A stretch of 64,000 nt of DNA from Nitrospirota bacterium (GTDB taxonomy: Bacteria; Nitrospirota; Thermodesulfovibrionia; Thermodesulfovibrionales; UBA6898), in contig QKDO01000113.1 of the NCBI GenBank assembly GCA_003252075.1, positions 1 through 64,000 on the forward strand, read 5' to 3'. The notes under the pieces were generated by a model. The model was not told the origin of the DNA, searched no databases, and saw nothing but the letters and a program-made list of their open reading frames with translations. A program made the position numbers and the translations under genes. Below are positions 41,006 through 51,077 of this stretch, one piece after another (the stretch's first letter is position 1; the number at the start of each line of letters is the position of its first letter).

Positions 41006-41926
41006 ATGAAAAAAGTCGGATTCGTTTACGATGATGTTTTTCTTCTGCACGAAATGCCTCCCGGCCACCCGGAATCAAAAGACCGCCTGATCGCCATTAA
41101 CAATGCATTACAGCAGTCACCCCATTGGAAGACGATGCGTCATCTTAAACCGCAAAAAGCAGACGAGGAAGATATCCTCGCCGTGCATACGGCATCATAT
41201 TTTTCTAAGATCCTTCATTTTACCGGCTATTTTGATCCTGATACCTATGTTTCAGTCCGCTCAGTGGAGGCTGCACTTTTTGCGGCAGGTGCGGTTATCA
41301 GCTCGGTGGACGGATGTAAGGCTGGCGAGATAGAACGGGCCTTCTGCGCTGTAAGGCCGCCCGGGCATCACGCCGAAGCAGACCGTGCTATGGGCTTTTG
41401 CATATTCAATAATATCGCGATAGGGGCCCGTCATGCTCAGAGGAACGGATACCGAAAGGTGTTCATCATTGATTTCGACGTTCATCATGGCAATGGTACG
41501 CAACATATCTTTGAGGAGGATAATTCCGTCTTTTACTTCAGCACCCATCAGTATCCGCATTATCCCGGCACAGGAAGCGACAGAGAGAGGGGAAAAGGAG
41601 CAGGACAGGGTTTCACCTACAATATTCCCATGCACCACGGAGCTGGAGACAAGGACTACTTTCACGCATACCAGGACATCCTGCCGGGGTTAATCACGCG
41701 TTTTGATCCTGATATCGTGTTGGTATCTGCGGGCTATGACCTTCATGCTGGCGATCCACTGGCCGGTATACGGGTAACGGACGAGGGAATAACAAATATC
41801 GTGAGGGCAATTGTAACTTCAAAGAAGGGAATTCCCTATATCTTCTGCCTTGAGGGAGGCTACAACCTCTCCTCCCTCAGTACGTCGGTACTCATCACGG
41901 TCAACGAATTGCTGTCTGCAGCGTAG
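41006..41926 (+). CDS. Histone deacetylase/AcuC-family deacetylase
   Basis: 306 aa; RPPGHHAEADRAMGFCIFNN, IDFDVHHGNGTQ, SAGYDLHAGDPL. Confidence 0.93.
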   Translation: MKKVGFVYDDVFLLHEMPPGHPESKDRLIAINNALQQSPHWKTMRHLKPQKADEEDILAVHTASYFSKILHFTGYFDPDTYVSVRSVEAALFAAGAVISSVDGCKAGEIERAFCAVRPPGHHAEADRAMGFCIFNNIAIGARHAQRNGYRKVFIIDFDVHHGNGTQHIFEEDNSVFYFSTHQYPHYPGTGSDRERGKGAGQGFTYNIPMHHGAGDKDYFHAYQDILPGLITRFDPDIVLVSAGYDLHAGDPLAGIRVTDEGITNIVRAIVTSKKGIPYIFCLEGGYNLSSLSTSVLITVNELLSAA

Positions 41927-41941
41927 ACTCGTTTTTCCAGT

Positions 41942-43984
41942 CTAGTCCGGCTCGCCACCCTCGTCCTGATTATGCATATGAATATCAGCCTGGCCGAGTT
42001 TCTTCTTCCTCTCCTCGATTTTTCTCCGAACGTCCTTAATCCTGTTCTTATATTCTTCAGTCAGCTGATCAGCCTCTTCCTTGTTACCGACCACATGAGG
42101 CGTAATCAGGAGAATAAGCTCCCGCTTTATGATTGAATCGGTCGTCACTCCAAAGAGATATCCCAGAACAGGAATATCGCTCAGAAAGGGAAGACCTGAC
42201 CGAAGCTGGGCATTGGTCTCCTGGATAATCCCGCCGATTACCAGAGTATGACCATCCTGGACAATAGCGGTTGTATTTGCCTTTCGTGTCTTAAAGCCCT
42301 GATAGTCTTGCCCTCCGATCTTTACAGAATCACCAATCTCACTGACCTCCTGCGATACCTTCATCGTAACCTGCTTTTTTTCGTTGATCTGAGGGGTAAC
42401 CGTCAAAATGGTGCCAACAGACTTGAACTGGACCTGGGATGTCGTATTCCCGACAAGGGTCGCATCCACGCCGGCCTGCGTGACTGAGGTTGCAACAGGG
42501 ACCTCGTCACCGATCTCGATCTTCGCTTCCTTATTGTCAAGTGCCAAAATATGTGGGCTTGCTAACACATTGACATTATTCTTCAACGCTTCAGCAGATA
42601 TCAGCGCTGCATAGTGTTTAGGATCTATTACGGCAGCGAATCCTCCTACCGGTAAATTTTGTATAATACCATCCCCGTTCACTGGAAGCTCAAACCCCCT
42701 TCTCTTTGCCAGGAACGGCAGTATATCGCGACTCCTAAATCCCGCTACCACATCAGCATCATCAACAGATGCCTTCAGCAGCCACTCGATGCCAAGTTTT
42801 GTCGAATCATTCAGGGATATTTCGGCCACAAGAACCTCGATCAGAACCTGCTTTGGCTGGACATCCAGTCTCTTGATGGTCTCCATAAGGGCAAGATAAG
42901 CACGTGGCGTGGACTTTATGATCAGGGCATTAATATCGTCATAGGCCTCTATCACTACATCTCCCTCTATCTCCCCGGCGACACCTTCGAGGACTGCAGC
43001 AGAGCTCCCCGTTGCCGGCGCAGGGGTCCGCGGAAAAGTTCGCTGCGGCTGGCCAGGTCTTACCGGAGGCTGTGCGGCGGGGGCAGGAGCGACCTGCTGC
43101 ACCGCAGGAGTAGCAGTCCCTCCCGCACCTTTTTTGATATAGATGCTTTTCAGGATCTCGGCAAGCTTCTTGGCTTCACCGTTTTCCACGCTGTAAACAA
43201 AGGTCCTGACCGAATCCCTCTCCGTAGACGGAATATCAATGGCATCAAGCAGTTTTATGAATTTCAGGATGCCCGCCGGAGGGGCTGTCACGATCAGCAT
43301 ATTTGATGGTTCATATACAATGATATCCGTCCCTCTGGGCATGAGGTTCTTGACAATGTTTGCAACGTCGTTGGCCTTTACATACTCCAGAGGAATCTCC
43401 TGTGTCACAAAGCTTGCATCCAATGGAAGTTCGGCACTCTTGCCCAGCTGTACCGGCACGGGCTGCTGCTTCGCCGTGTCAATGGGAATGATTCGGTAAA
43501 AACTTCCCTCCTTTACCGCAGTAAAACCATTAAACTCCAGGACCGTCTGAAACGTTGAAAAGAGCTCACTCATCGGGATCTTGCTGCGGGACTGGATGGT
43601 AATTTTCCCGGTAACGCCAGGGGCCAGGATATAATTGATCTGGAGCATGTCTGAGATGGTCGAAATTACAGTCTCTATATCCGCATTTTCGAAGTTGAGC
43701 ATGACGTATTTCTCTTCCTGCTTCGTTTCGGCCGGCTGTTCAGGCATTTTTTCCGCCTTTACTTCTTTGGGAGGCGCAGGCATCTCCGGCACGGTAAGAT
43801 CACTGGGCGGCTGAACGGCAACGGGCGGTTCTTCCGGTTTTACCGCCTGCTTTGGAGCGCAGGAGCTGACACAGAGCACAAGAAGTGCTGCGACAAGAAA
43901 GGTATTGTTCATCTTCCTGTCCTTGGAATATTGGATATGGTCTTCACTTTTTCGATGCTCATCGCTATGGTTTCGTTGTTCCAT
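41942..43984 (-). CDS. gspD: Type II secretion system secretin GspD
   Basis: 680 aa; lipoprotein-like signal, N-domains, secretin core (VPVATSVTQAGVDATL..LTVTPQINEKKQVTMKVSQEVSEIG...IQETNAQLRSGLPFLSDIPVLGYLFG). Confidence 0.93.
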   Translation of the reverse strand: MEQRNHSDEHRKSEDHIQYSKDRKMNNTFLVAALLVLCVSSCAPKQAVKPEEPPVAVQPPSDLTVPEMPAPPKEVKAEKMPEQPAETKQEEKYVMLNFENADIETVISTISDMLQINYILAPGVTGKITIQSRSKIPMSELFSTFQTVLEFNGFTAVKEGSFYRIIPIDTAKQQPVPVQLGKSAELPLDASFVTQEIPLEYVKANDVANIVKNLMPRGTDIIVYEPSNMLIVTAPPAGILKFIKLLDAIDIPSTERDSVRTFVYSVENGEAKKLAEILKSIYIKKGAGGTATPAVQQVAPAPAAQPPVRPGQPQRTFPRTPAPATGSSAAVLEGVAGEIEGDVVIEAYDDINALIIKSTPRAYLALMETIKRLDVQPKQVLIEVLVAEISLNDSTKLGIEWLLKASVDDADVVAGFRSRDILPFLAKRRGFELPVNGDGIIQNLPVGGFAAVIDPKHYAALISAEALKNNVNVLASPHILALDNKEAKIEIGDEVPVATSVTQAGVDATLVGNTTSQVQFKSVGTILTVTPQINEKKQVTMKVSQEVSEIGDSVKIGGQDYQGFKTRKANTTAIVQDGHTLVIGGIIQETNAQLRSGLPFLSDIPVLGYLFGVTTDSIIKRELILLITPHVVGNKEEADQLTEEYKNRIKDVRRKIEERKKKLGQADIHMHNQDEGGEPD

Positions 43985-44409
43985 TGTAACACAACTTTCT
44001 TTTCTGATATATCGGATACTTCGATCTCTTCAACTTTATCACCTTTCCTCAGAGGAACAGCCCTTGCCTGGTTAATCTCCAGATAAGCGACAAAATCCCC
44101 GAAGTTGTCTAGGACGATCCCCTTGAGAGCAAGCGCCGGGCGCTGGGGAGGAGGAACTGTCACCGCGACAGGAACAGGCTTTGGCTCCAGATAGGTGCGC
44201 GAAGGACTAAAAAGATTCTTCTCGAATATCTCTTTGTCCCAGGCAGGGGCATAAGCAGATTTTGCAACGACGGTTTCTTTAATCGACGCGTGCTTTACTG
44301 CATCCCTGTCAAGCGGATCGTATGCGATGGCGTTTACATAGAATTTCCAAGCTGTCACAATAGCCAGACATGCCATAAGGAACAAAACCGCCTGTCTCCG
44401 TATCATCAT
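43909..44409 (-). CDS. GspC-like inner-membrane protein
   Basis: 166 aa; TM helix then homology-region-like LALKGIVLDNFGDFVAYLEINQARAVPLRKGDKVEEIEVSDISEKKVVLQWNNET. Confidence 0.78.
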   Translation of the reverse strand: MMIRRQAVLFLMACLAIVTAWKFYVNAIAYDPLDRDAVKHASIKETVVAKSAYAPAWDKEIFEKNLFSPSRTYLEPKPVPVAVTVPPPQRPALALKGIVLDNFGDFVAYLEINQARAVPLRKGDKVEEIEVSDISEKKVVLQWNNETIAMSIEKVKTISNIPRTGR

Positions 44410-44936
44410 ATCCTTGTCAGCCCGGAAATCTGAATTTTAAATCTCAGCTCCTTTGGATTCTGCATGTTGGTTACATTGTAGCTCATCTTATCAATCTTGA
44501 GCATTATGGGGCTCTTTTCGCTTGCTGAAAGAAAATCACTTATCTGTTTTATATTGGCACTTCCCTCAAAATAAACCGGAACCACGAGGAAGCTCCCGTC
44601 CTTCACCGCATTGATCGGACGGATGGTAAGGACGTTCAGACCGGCCTTTCCTGCAAGTTCCGATACGATGCGCTGCATGCTGGCAGATGACAGAAATTCC
44701 GATTTCTCGGGTATCAGCCTCTCTTCCAGCTTTTTCATGTCAGCAATTGCAGCCTGGATCTCTTTGTCGGTTATCCCGGAGCCCTTTAGATAGGCTTCAT
44801 ACTTCTGCAGCGTTCCATATGCTGACTGGATTTCTTCATGCATCGCCTCAGATCTGGGAGCGAGATAATAGTTTTGAAACATAAGAGCAGTCACAATCAG
44901 TAATAGGCCCAGCAAAATAATTTTACGTTGTTTCAT
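44406..44936 (-). CDS. GspM/PilO-like inner-membrane protein
   Basis: 176 aa; N-terminal TM helix, coiled coil, ferredoxin-like C-terminal domain; locus position. Confidence 0.72.
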   Translation of the reverse strand: MKQRKIILLGLLLIVTALMFQNYYLAPRSEAMHEEIQSAYGTLQKYEAYLKGSGITDKEIQAAIADMKKLEERLIPEKSEFLSSASMQRIVSELAGKAGLNVLTIRPINAVKDGSFLVVPVYFEGSANIKQISDFLSASEKSPIMLKIDKMSYNVTNMQNPKELRFKIQISGLTRI

Positions 44937-46201
44937 TTTTCCTTGACCTCAAGCTTCAAGGAAAAACGTTCCTCACCTTCACGGGATATGATCGGGGCAG
45001 AGAAGGAAATAGATTTGAAGAGCCCCGATTTTTCAAGTATAAGGACCACGTCAGACGTTTTACGGGAAAAACCTTCCAGCTCAACTCCTCCTTTATCATC
45101 AAGCGTCAGGTTTATGATCCATGAATCAACAGGTATTGTCCGCGAGAGGTCGTTCATAGCTTTTATCGCAATGTTCGATCTATCGAGAAAGTCAACAAGC
45201 GCTCTCCGCTCACTCTGCACAGCATCCAACTTTTTCCTTGTCTCAATGACCCCCGATGCCCTGGTTTGTATCGCCTTGATCTGAGATTCTATAGTATTCA
45301 GCGTATAGACATCTTTGAGATAGGTAACAAACCCGGTCAGCAGAAAAAAAACTACCGCTGCGCCAGCCAACCCTGCAACTGCATAGGGATAATAGTCTTT
45401 CTTCTCCCTGACGAGTTCGGGGGGGATGAATTCAAGTACGAACTTTTTCCTTTTTGCATATGATGAAAGCAGGGCATAGGGCGGATAAACCTGTGCCTTC
45501 CGGGGTGCAAATCGCTCTAGGGTGAGTTGTTCAAACTCTCCTGATGCGTAGACCTTGCCGGGAAACTGCTGCAGAGCATGATCCAGTTCTTCTGCCAGAT
45601 CGCTATCTTTCGGTATTCTCTTCATAAATACTACGCCGTCGTCCTCGATGGCGGCCATCTCGTAATCGTCGTCAGAAGCATTGATGAAAATTCCCTTGAT
45701 CCTTTTTTCATCACCAATCTCCGCCATGTTGTTGAGCAGGTCAATGGTTCTGGAACGGATCGAAACAAGCTCCATTCCCGCATCCGTTACGGCTTTGTGC
45801 AGGGCATTGACAACATCCTTTTTGATCGAGAAAACAAGGGTACGGACGTCATTCAGTCCTTTTGCCATAAGAAAGTCGAATACATATTCATCAACCGGTA
45901 GAGGGAGGTGTTTTTCGAGTTCAAAGTGAAGTGCGCGGCGAAGGTCATCTTTTGCCATAAGCGGCATTTGAATAAGTCTGCTGGAAAAATAATGAAGAGG
46001 AAGTCCAATGACTACCCCGTCAGGAGAAAACTCCTCTTTCCATTGACGAAGCGCTTGGGTAAGCTCGCCTAGCCATTCTTTCTTATCTTCTCCCAAAAGG
46101 ACCTCTCCGGATTTCAGGTGGCGCACTGTCCTGAACCGAAGTTCTGCAGCAGCCATGCGGAGTTTTCTGCTGTCTAGGTCAACCCCTAACAGTCTCGGCA
46201 C
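44933..46201 (-). CDS. GspL/PilM-PilN-like assembly protein
   Basis: Probable GTG start (MPRLLGVDLDSRKLRMAAAEL) inside ORF 44933..46336; PilM-like actin fold N-terminus, TM helix, PilN-like C-terminus. Confidence 0.8.
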   Translation of the reverse strand: MPRLLGVDLDSRKLRMAAAELRFRTVRHLKSGEVLLGEDKKEWLGELTQALRQWKEEFSPDGVVIGLPLHYFSSRLIQMPLMAKDDLRRALHFELEKHLPLPVDEYVFDFLMAKGLNDVRTLVFSIKKDVVNALHKAVTDAGMELVSIRSRTIDLLNNMAEIGDEKRIKGIFINASDDDYEMAAIEDDGVVFMKRIPKDSDLAEELDHALQQFPGKVYASGEFEQLTLERFAPRKAQVYPPYALLSSYAKRKKFVLEFIPPELVREKKDYYPYAVAGLAGAAVVFFLLTGFVTYLKDVYTLNTIESQIKAIQTRASGVIETRKKLDAVQSERRALVDFLDRSNIAIKAMNDLSRTIPVDSWIINLTLDDKGGVELEGFSRKTSDVVLILEKSGLFKSISFSAPIISREGEERFSLKLEVKEK

Positions 46202-47162
46202 GTTCTCTCCAATAGATCGTCTTGAATTTAACGCCTTCCGCAGAAGGCTGTCTATACAGCACCCCGATAACCCTCGTCGCGATCGGGCTGTCATGCATCT
46301 TTGCAAAAACCTCGATTCTAAAATTCTGCGTTGCAATAGTGTTCAATCCCTTTACGGAAAACTGCTGGGGAATGAACCTGAATCCTCCAAAGTCCTTGTT
46401 GCGCTGTTTGAGGATAGTCTCTATCTCCACGGGATTCAGCCCGAGAAGTTCCATGACCTCCTTCGAGACCGTATTGATATTCACCAGATTTCTGCCGAAT
46501 GTGGTAATAAGCGGCAGCACCCCCGTGCCGCCCTCCCCGGTCCCATACAGATAGGCAAGCGTCATGCCTTTAACCAGAGCAAGCTCTTCCGGCACATCAA
46601 AAAGGCCGTTTTTTGCCTTATAGGGCTCCTGAAGTCCTTCATAATAGTCATCTTCCGCACCGGAAAGGTGATGCTCCGTATCCAGATCTTTCCAGTCTAA
46701 GATCGAATCGACGATATCGTTCATATCCTCCTGTTTCACCCCGCAATAGGAAAAGAGGCGTGTCAGGCGGTCCTGGTTAGCAAAGTTGATATTGATCTTG
46801 GCGTTCTCATCAGATATCGTTATCTCATAAGACCCCTCCGCCGTAGAATGTTTTCCGGTAACTGGCGGTGTTTTATCATCAATCCAGAAGTTGCCTTCGC
46901 TGTCAAGGAAATCTATTGTAAGATCCTTATCAGAGGCAAGATAGTTTATTGCCTCCTGATATCCTGACAGCGCAAGATAATAGCTCTGAGCATCTTCTTT
47001 GAAGTTCCTGACGCCGGCAGAACCCCATCTCGTCGAGGCCAGAAAGCTCATTGATATGATGCTGAGAAGCACCAGAACCCACAAGACCATCATCAGTGCG
47101 ACACCGCGCATATCAGGAAAAGGCGTCTTGGCGACTCTTACTGGGGGCATAATCCCGTACAT
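46179..47162 (-). CDS. gspK: General secretion pathway protein GspK
   Basis: 327 aa; minor-pseudopilin type N-terminus (GVALMMVLWVLVLLSIISMSFL), KININFANQDRL..SILDWKD. Confidence 0.88.
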   Translation of the reverse strand: MYGIMPPVRVAKTPFPDMRGVALMMVLWVLVLLSIISMSFLASTRWGSAGVRNFKEDAQSYYLALSGYQEAINYLASDKDLTIDFLDSEGNFWIDDKTPPVTGKHSTAEGSYEITISDENAKININFANQDRLTRLFSYCGVKQEDMNDIVDSILDWKDLDTEHHLSGAEDDYYEGLQEPYKAKNGLFDVPEELALVKGMTLAYLYGTGEGGTGVLPLITTFGRNLVNINTVSKEVMELLGLNPVEIETILKQRNKDFGGFRFIPQQFSVKGLNTIATQNFRIEVFAKMHDSPIATRVIGVLYRQPSAEGVKFKTIYWRERAETVRG

Positions 47163-48838
47163 TACATCTCCACCTGCGTCACGCGCAGGACTTCGTCAAT
47201 CGTAGTGACCCCTTTTATTATCTTCTCAATGCCGTCTTCCCTGAGCGTTCGCATGCCGAGTTCAATGGCCTTGTCTTTCATTTCCTTGATGGTCGCCCGT
47301 TTCATGATAAGCTCCCGTATCGGTCCTGAAACGGGTAAGACCTCAAATATACCAATTCTGCCCTTATATCCCGTGCCGGAACATGCATCGCAGCCTTTGC
47401 CTGTCCACACCTCTCTGATATCCGCACTGATCTTTTTCAGTACATCTGCGGGCAGATCCTCACGGGTCTTACAGAACGGGCATATCCGCCTGACCAGTCT
47501 TTGTGCCATGACACATATCAGGGTCGATGCAACGAGATAATTTTCTATGCCCATATCCATAAGCCGGGTGATGGCTCCGGGGGCATCGTTCGTGTGAAGC
47601 GTGCTGAAAAGCAGGTGGCCGGTCAGGGCAGCGTGAATGGCGATACTGGCGGTTTCCATGTCACGGATCTCACCAACCATGATGATGTCGGGGTCCTGCC
47701 GTACAATGTGCCGGAGACCGCTCGCAAAGGTCAGCCCTATCTTCGGCCTTACCTGTATCTGATTAATGCCGGGCATAAGATATTCCACGGGCTCTTCAAC
47801 GGTGATGATCTTCTTTTCCGCCGAATTGATCACGGCAAGGGAAGCATAAAGGGTTGTTGATTTTCCGCTTCCAGTCGGACCGGTGATCAGGATCATGCCG
47901 TAGGGCTTCTTGATGACGTCCTCGTAGATATCAAGAATTGTCCTGTCAAATCCGATGTCTTCGAGTGTAATGAAGGACGCCTCTTTGTCCAGCAGTCGCA
48001 TCACTACGCTCTCTCCGTAAACGGTCGGGATCGTCGATACTCTGATGTCGATATTCCTGCCAGAGGACGCAACCTTTATCCTGCCGTCCTGGGGCAGTCT
48101 TCTTTCCGCAATATTCATCTGAGACAGAAGCTTGATTCTCGAGGAAACAGCAGAATACATTCTCGCAGGAAGCGTTTCCTTTTCGTACAACACGCCGTCA
48201 ATGCGGTAGCGAACACGGACATTGAATTCTCCCGGCTCCACATGGATGTCACTAGCTCTGTCCCTCACAGCATTCTCAATGATAAGGTTCACCACCTGTA
48301 TTATGCCTTTTTCCTGCGCCAGATCTCTGAGGTGGCTTATCTCTCCGGTCAAATCGGCGCTGGCAATGTCCTCTTCTGCAGTCCCTTCAATGAGTCTCTG
48401 CATTACCGCACTCCGGGACCCCTGAAGCATCTCAAGTTGCTGAAGGATCTCGGTCTTTCTGGCAAGGACGACTTTCAGTTCATATTCGAAGGATGATCTC
48501 AGTGAATCGATCCCTTCAGAATTTACCGGGTCCCCCGTTGCCACAGTGAGGACACCGCTGTCAAGAGCTACAGGAAGTAGCAGGTTCTTCTCAAGAAAAG
48601 CAAATGATACCTTGTCCAGGGGGATCTGCTCCGGGAACTCCGCCGCATCAAGAAGCGGCAGATGGAACTGGACGGACAGAGCCCGGTAGATCTCGCCTTC
48701 GGGAACGCCCTGCTCCATCAGAAGCTCACCAAAACGTCGGGCATTGCCCTCGTTAGCCTGGGTTTCAAGAACCCGCTGTATCTGCTCCTCCGTCACCATG
48801 CCGGTTCCAAGGAGTATCTGCCCGATCTTTTTATGCAT
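47162..48838 (-). CDS. gspE: Type II secretion ATPase GspE
   Basis: 558 aa; GPTGSGKSTTLYASL, CPFCKTR..CDACSGTGYKGRIGIFEVL, N-terminal MshEN domain. Confidence 0.95.
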   Translation of the reverse strand: MHKKIGQILLGTGMVTEEQIQRVLETQANEGNARRFGELLMEQGVPEGEIYRALSVQFHLPLLDAAEFPEQIPLDKVSFAFLEKNLLLPVALDSGVLTVATGDPVNSEGIDSLRSSFEYELKVVLARKTEILQQLEMLQGSRSAVMQRLIEGTAEEDIASADLTGEISHLRDLAQEKGIIQVVNLIIENAVRDRASDIHVEPGEFNVRVRYRIDGVLYEKETLPARMYSAVSSRIKLLSQMNIAERRLPQDGRIKVASSGRNIDIRVSTIPTVYGESVVMRLLDKEASFITLEDIGFDRTILDIYEDVIKKPYGMILITGPTGSGKSTTLYASLAVINSAEKKIITVEEPVEYLMPGINQIQVRPKIGLTFASGLRHIVRQDPDIIMVGEIRDMETASIAIHAALTGHLLFSTLHTNDAPGAITRLMDMGIENYLVASTLICVMAQRLVRRICPFCKTREDLPADVLKKISADIREVWTGKGCDACSGTGYKGRIGIFEVLPVSGPIRELIMKRATIKEMKDKAIELGMRTLREDGIEKIIKGVTTIDEVLRVTQVEM

Positions 48839-48841
48839 GGC

Positions 48842-49018
48842 TCATCTCGTTGAAATCCCCGGCACTGTTGCATGCAGGTACGTGAAGTCTTCATCTTTAT
48901 ACATCTTCCGCAACGTCATAAAGTGCACCCAGGGATTCGGTCTGTACCCTCCGTTACGTATATACGTTTTGTAATGCCGTATAAATACGCTGCCGAAATT
49001 ATCGATAATTCCGATCAT
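48842..49018 (-). CDS. 58-aa small ORF of unknown function (not in ORF track)
   Basis: MIGIIDNFGSVFIRHYKTYIRNGGYRPNPWVHFMTLRKMYKDEDFTYLHATVPGISTR*; ATGA overlap with the alr stop and 3 nt gap to the gspE start. Confidence 0.6.
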   Translation of the reverse strand: MIGIIDNFGSVFIRHYKTYIRNGGYRPNPWVHFMTLRKMYKDEDFTYLHATVPGISTR

Positions 49019-50112
49019 GAAACGTATTCCCTCCGCGACCTACTTCCCAGCGACGTCAATACCTCATAGGGAATCGTGCCGCTCCTGCGGGACAATTCGG
49101 TTGCGGTGATCACCTGTCCCTTCTGTGCGCCGAGAATTACTACCTCATCACCCACTGATACGCGACCTGCATCAGTAACATCAAGCATGGTCAGATCCAT
49201 ACAGACCCTGCCGACGACAGGGACTCTGTAACCGCCCACGAGCATCTCCGCGTTATTTGAAAAAAGCCTGTTATATCCGTCAGCATATCCGAGAGAAACC
49301 ACGGCAATCCTGCTCTCCCGTTTTGTTACAAAGGTTCTTCCATAACTGACCGGTACGCCTGTCGGGAGGTTCCTGACTGCTAGGACCTGTGTTTTGATTT
49401 TCATGACCGGTTCAAGGCCAAAACTGTTGTCAGCGGATAAATACCCATAAAGGGCAATTCCCGGCCGCACGGCATCAAGCATTGCATCAGGCAGACAGAA
49501 AACGGCAGCACTATTCGCCATATGGCGGATAAGTCTTCCTGCAGTCTTCTTTGCGATTTCCGCGTGAATCTCCCTGAAATGAGTGAGCTGATGAACAGCA
49601 AAAGACCGATCAGCAAGATCTGCCTCAGAAAAATGACTGAGCAATCCTTCAAGGACAAGGCCCTCAAGACCTGCAATCTCAACGGCATCGGCTACAGCAG
49701 ATCCTTCCCCCAGCCCCATCCTTCCCATGCCGGTATCAACCTTGATATGTACCGGCAAAGCCCTGTTCCGCTTCCTCGCTTCATTGCTAAAAGCAACTGC
49801 AGCCCCCTTGTCATGAATGACAGGGATGAGGTCAAGATCAAAAAATGCTGAGATGTCTGTCTGGTCAAAAAGAACGAGGATCTTAGCCTCGATACCAGCA
49901 CTTCTAAGCTGCTTTGCCTCCTCCACAAAAGCAACCGCAAGAAAGTCAGCACCCTGATTAACAAGAGTGCGAGCAACCTCAACTGAACCGTGGCCGTAAG
50001 CATCAGCCTTAACGACAGCTATAACCGGTTTATACCCCGATTTTGCCTGTATCGTATGCAGATTATGCAGAAGGGCCGATCGGTCTATCTCTGCAACAGC
50101 TCCCCTATGCAC
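49015..50112 (-). CDS. alr: Alanine racemase
   Basis: AVVKADAYGHGS PLP-Lys motif; VSYGRTFVTKRESRIAVVSLGYADGYNR. Probable GTG start (MHRGAVAEIDRSALLHNL) inside ORF 49015..50157. Confidence 0.94.
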   Translation of the reverse strand: MHRGAVAEIDRSALLHNLHTIQAKSGYKPVIAVVKADAYGHGSVEVARTLVNQGADFLAVAFVEEAKQLRSAGIEAKILVLFDQTDISAFFDLDLIPVIHDKGAAVAFSNEARKRNRALPVHIKVDTGMGRMGLGEGSAVADAVEIAGLEGLVLEGLLSHFSEADLADRSFAVHQLTHFREIHAEIAKKTAGRLIRHMANSAAVFCLPDAMLDAVRPGIALYGYLSADNSFGLEPVMKIKTQVLAVRNLPTGVPVSYGRTFVTKRESRIAVVSLGYADGYNRLFSNNAEMLVGGYRVPVVGRVCMDLTMLDVTDAGRVSVGDEVVILGAQKGQVITATELSRRSGTIPYEVLTSLGSRSRREYVS

Positions 50113-50356
50113 CTTTTCCTTTTTCTTCTGCTCCCTTTTCTGAGTCCGGTTCCGCACCCTTTTTGGGTGTCACATCTATTTCGTCAAGCTCAGTAGAAGC
50201 TTTTTTGAAGTTTTTTATCGCTTTTCCCATACCGCTCGCCAGTTCAGGCAACCTCTTGGCTCCGAAAAGCACCAGAATGATGATAAGAATGATGACCAAT
50301 TCCTGCATCCCGAGACCAAACATATATATAACCTCCTTTGACAGCCTTGTCAGCAA
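50105..50356 (-). CDS. tatA: Twin-arginine translocase TatA/E family subunit
   Basis: 83 aa; MFGLGMQELVIILIIILVLFGAKRLPELASGMGKAIKNFKKA. Confidence 0.95.
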   Translation of the reverse strand: MLTRLSKEVIYMFGLGMQELVIILIIILVLFGAKRLPELASGMGKAIKNFKKASTELDEIDVTPKKGAEPDSEKGAEEKGKGA

Positions 50357-50373
50357 CCAATCGTCGCTGCTTC

Positions 50374-50949
50374 TCAGATATGTATAACGAGATTTCTATA
50401 CTCTTCAACCGTGTTAATATTGACAAAGGATTTTCCTTCTGGGTCTACACGTAACACCTCCTCTTCCGGAATAAACTGCACGGTTATGTCCTGTAGCAGG
50501 TCCCACATCGCCTTCTTGTTCTGTCGTATCCTCTCCGCTAGCTGCGGTACTAAGCGCTGGGAATAGATGCCGAGAAGCGGTTGGGGAAACCCTTTGTGCA
50601 TGGGCAGAACAGCGTCCTGTCCCTGAAACTTCTTCTTGATTAATGCTATGACTTCCGGTTTGATGAACGGCATATCGCAAGCCATGAAAAACAGTTCCGG
50701 TGCGCCGGTGCTGATAAAGGAAGAATATATCCCGCTGATGGGACCCCGTTGCTCCACGATATCTCCGATGAGCGGCAGACCGAGATAGAAAAAAAGCTCA
50801 GGGGTATTCGTGCTTATTAATACGGCCGCGAAGTGCTTCGTGAGCAACTCAGCCGTCGCCTCAATAATCCTCTTGCCCTTAATTTCGGCAAGAGCCTTGT
50901 GAGACTGAAAACGACGATTTTCTCCGCCAGCCAGTATAATAGCTTTCAT
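50374..50949 (-). CDS. mobA: Molybdenum cofactor guanylyltransferase
   Basis: 191 aa; IILAGGENRRFQSHKALAEIKGKRIIE, FMACDMPFI. Confidence 0.92.
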   Translation of the reverse strand: MKAIILAGGENRRFQSHKALAEIKGKRIIEATAELLTKHFAAVLISTNTPELFFYLGLPLIGDIVEQRGPISGIYSSFISTGAPELFFMACDMPFIKPEVIALIKKKFQGQDAVLPMHKGFPQPLLGIYSQRLVPQLAERIRQNKKAMWDLLQDITVQFIPEEEVLRVDPEGKSFVNINTVEEYRNLVIHI

Positions 50950-51077
50950 AAAGATATATTTTTATAGTTTATTAAAAAATTCCTTCCAATACAAGGAAAA
51001 AACTCTTTCTTATGAAAGAATTTTTCCTTGCTCAAACTGATGAGATTTGTTTAAATAGAGCATATCGGGTATGAGTT

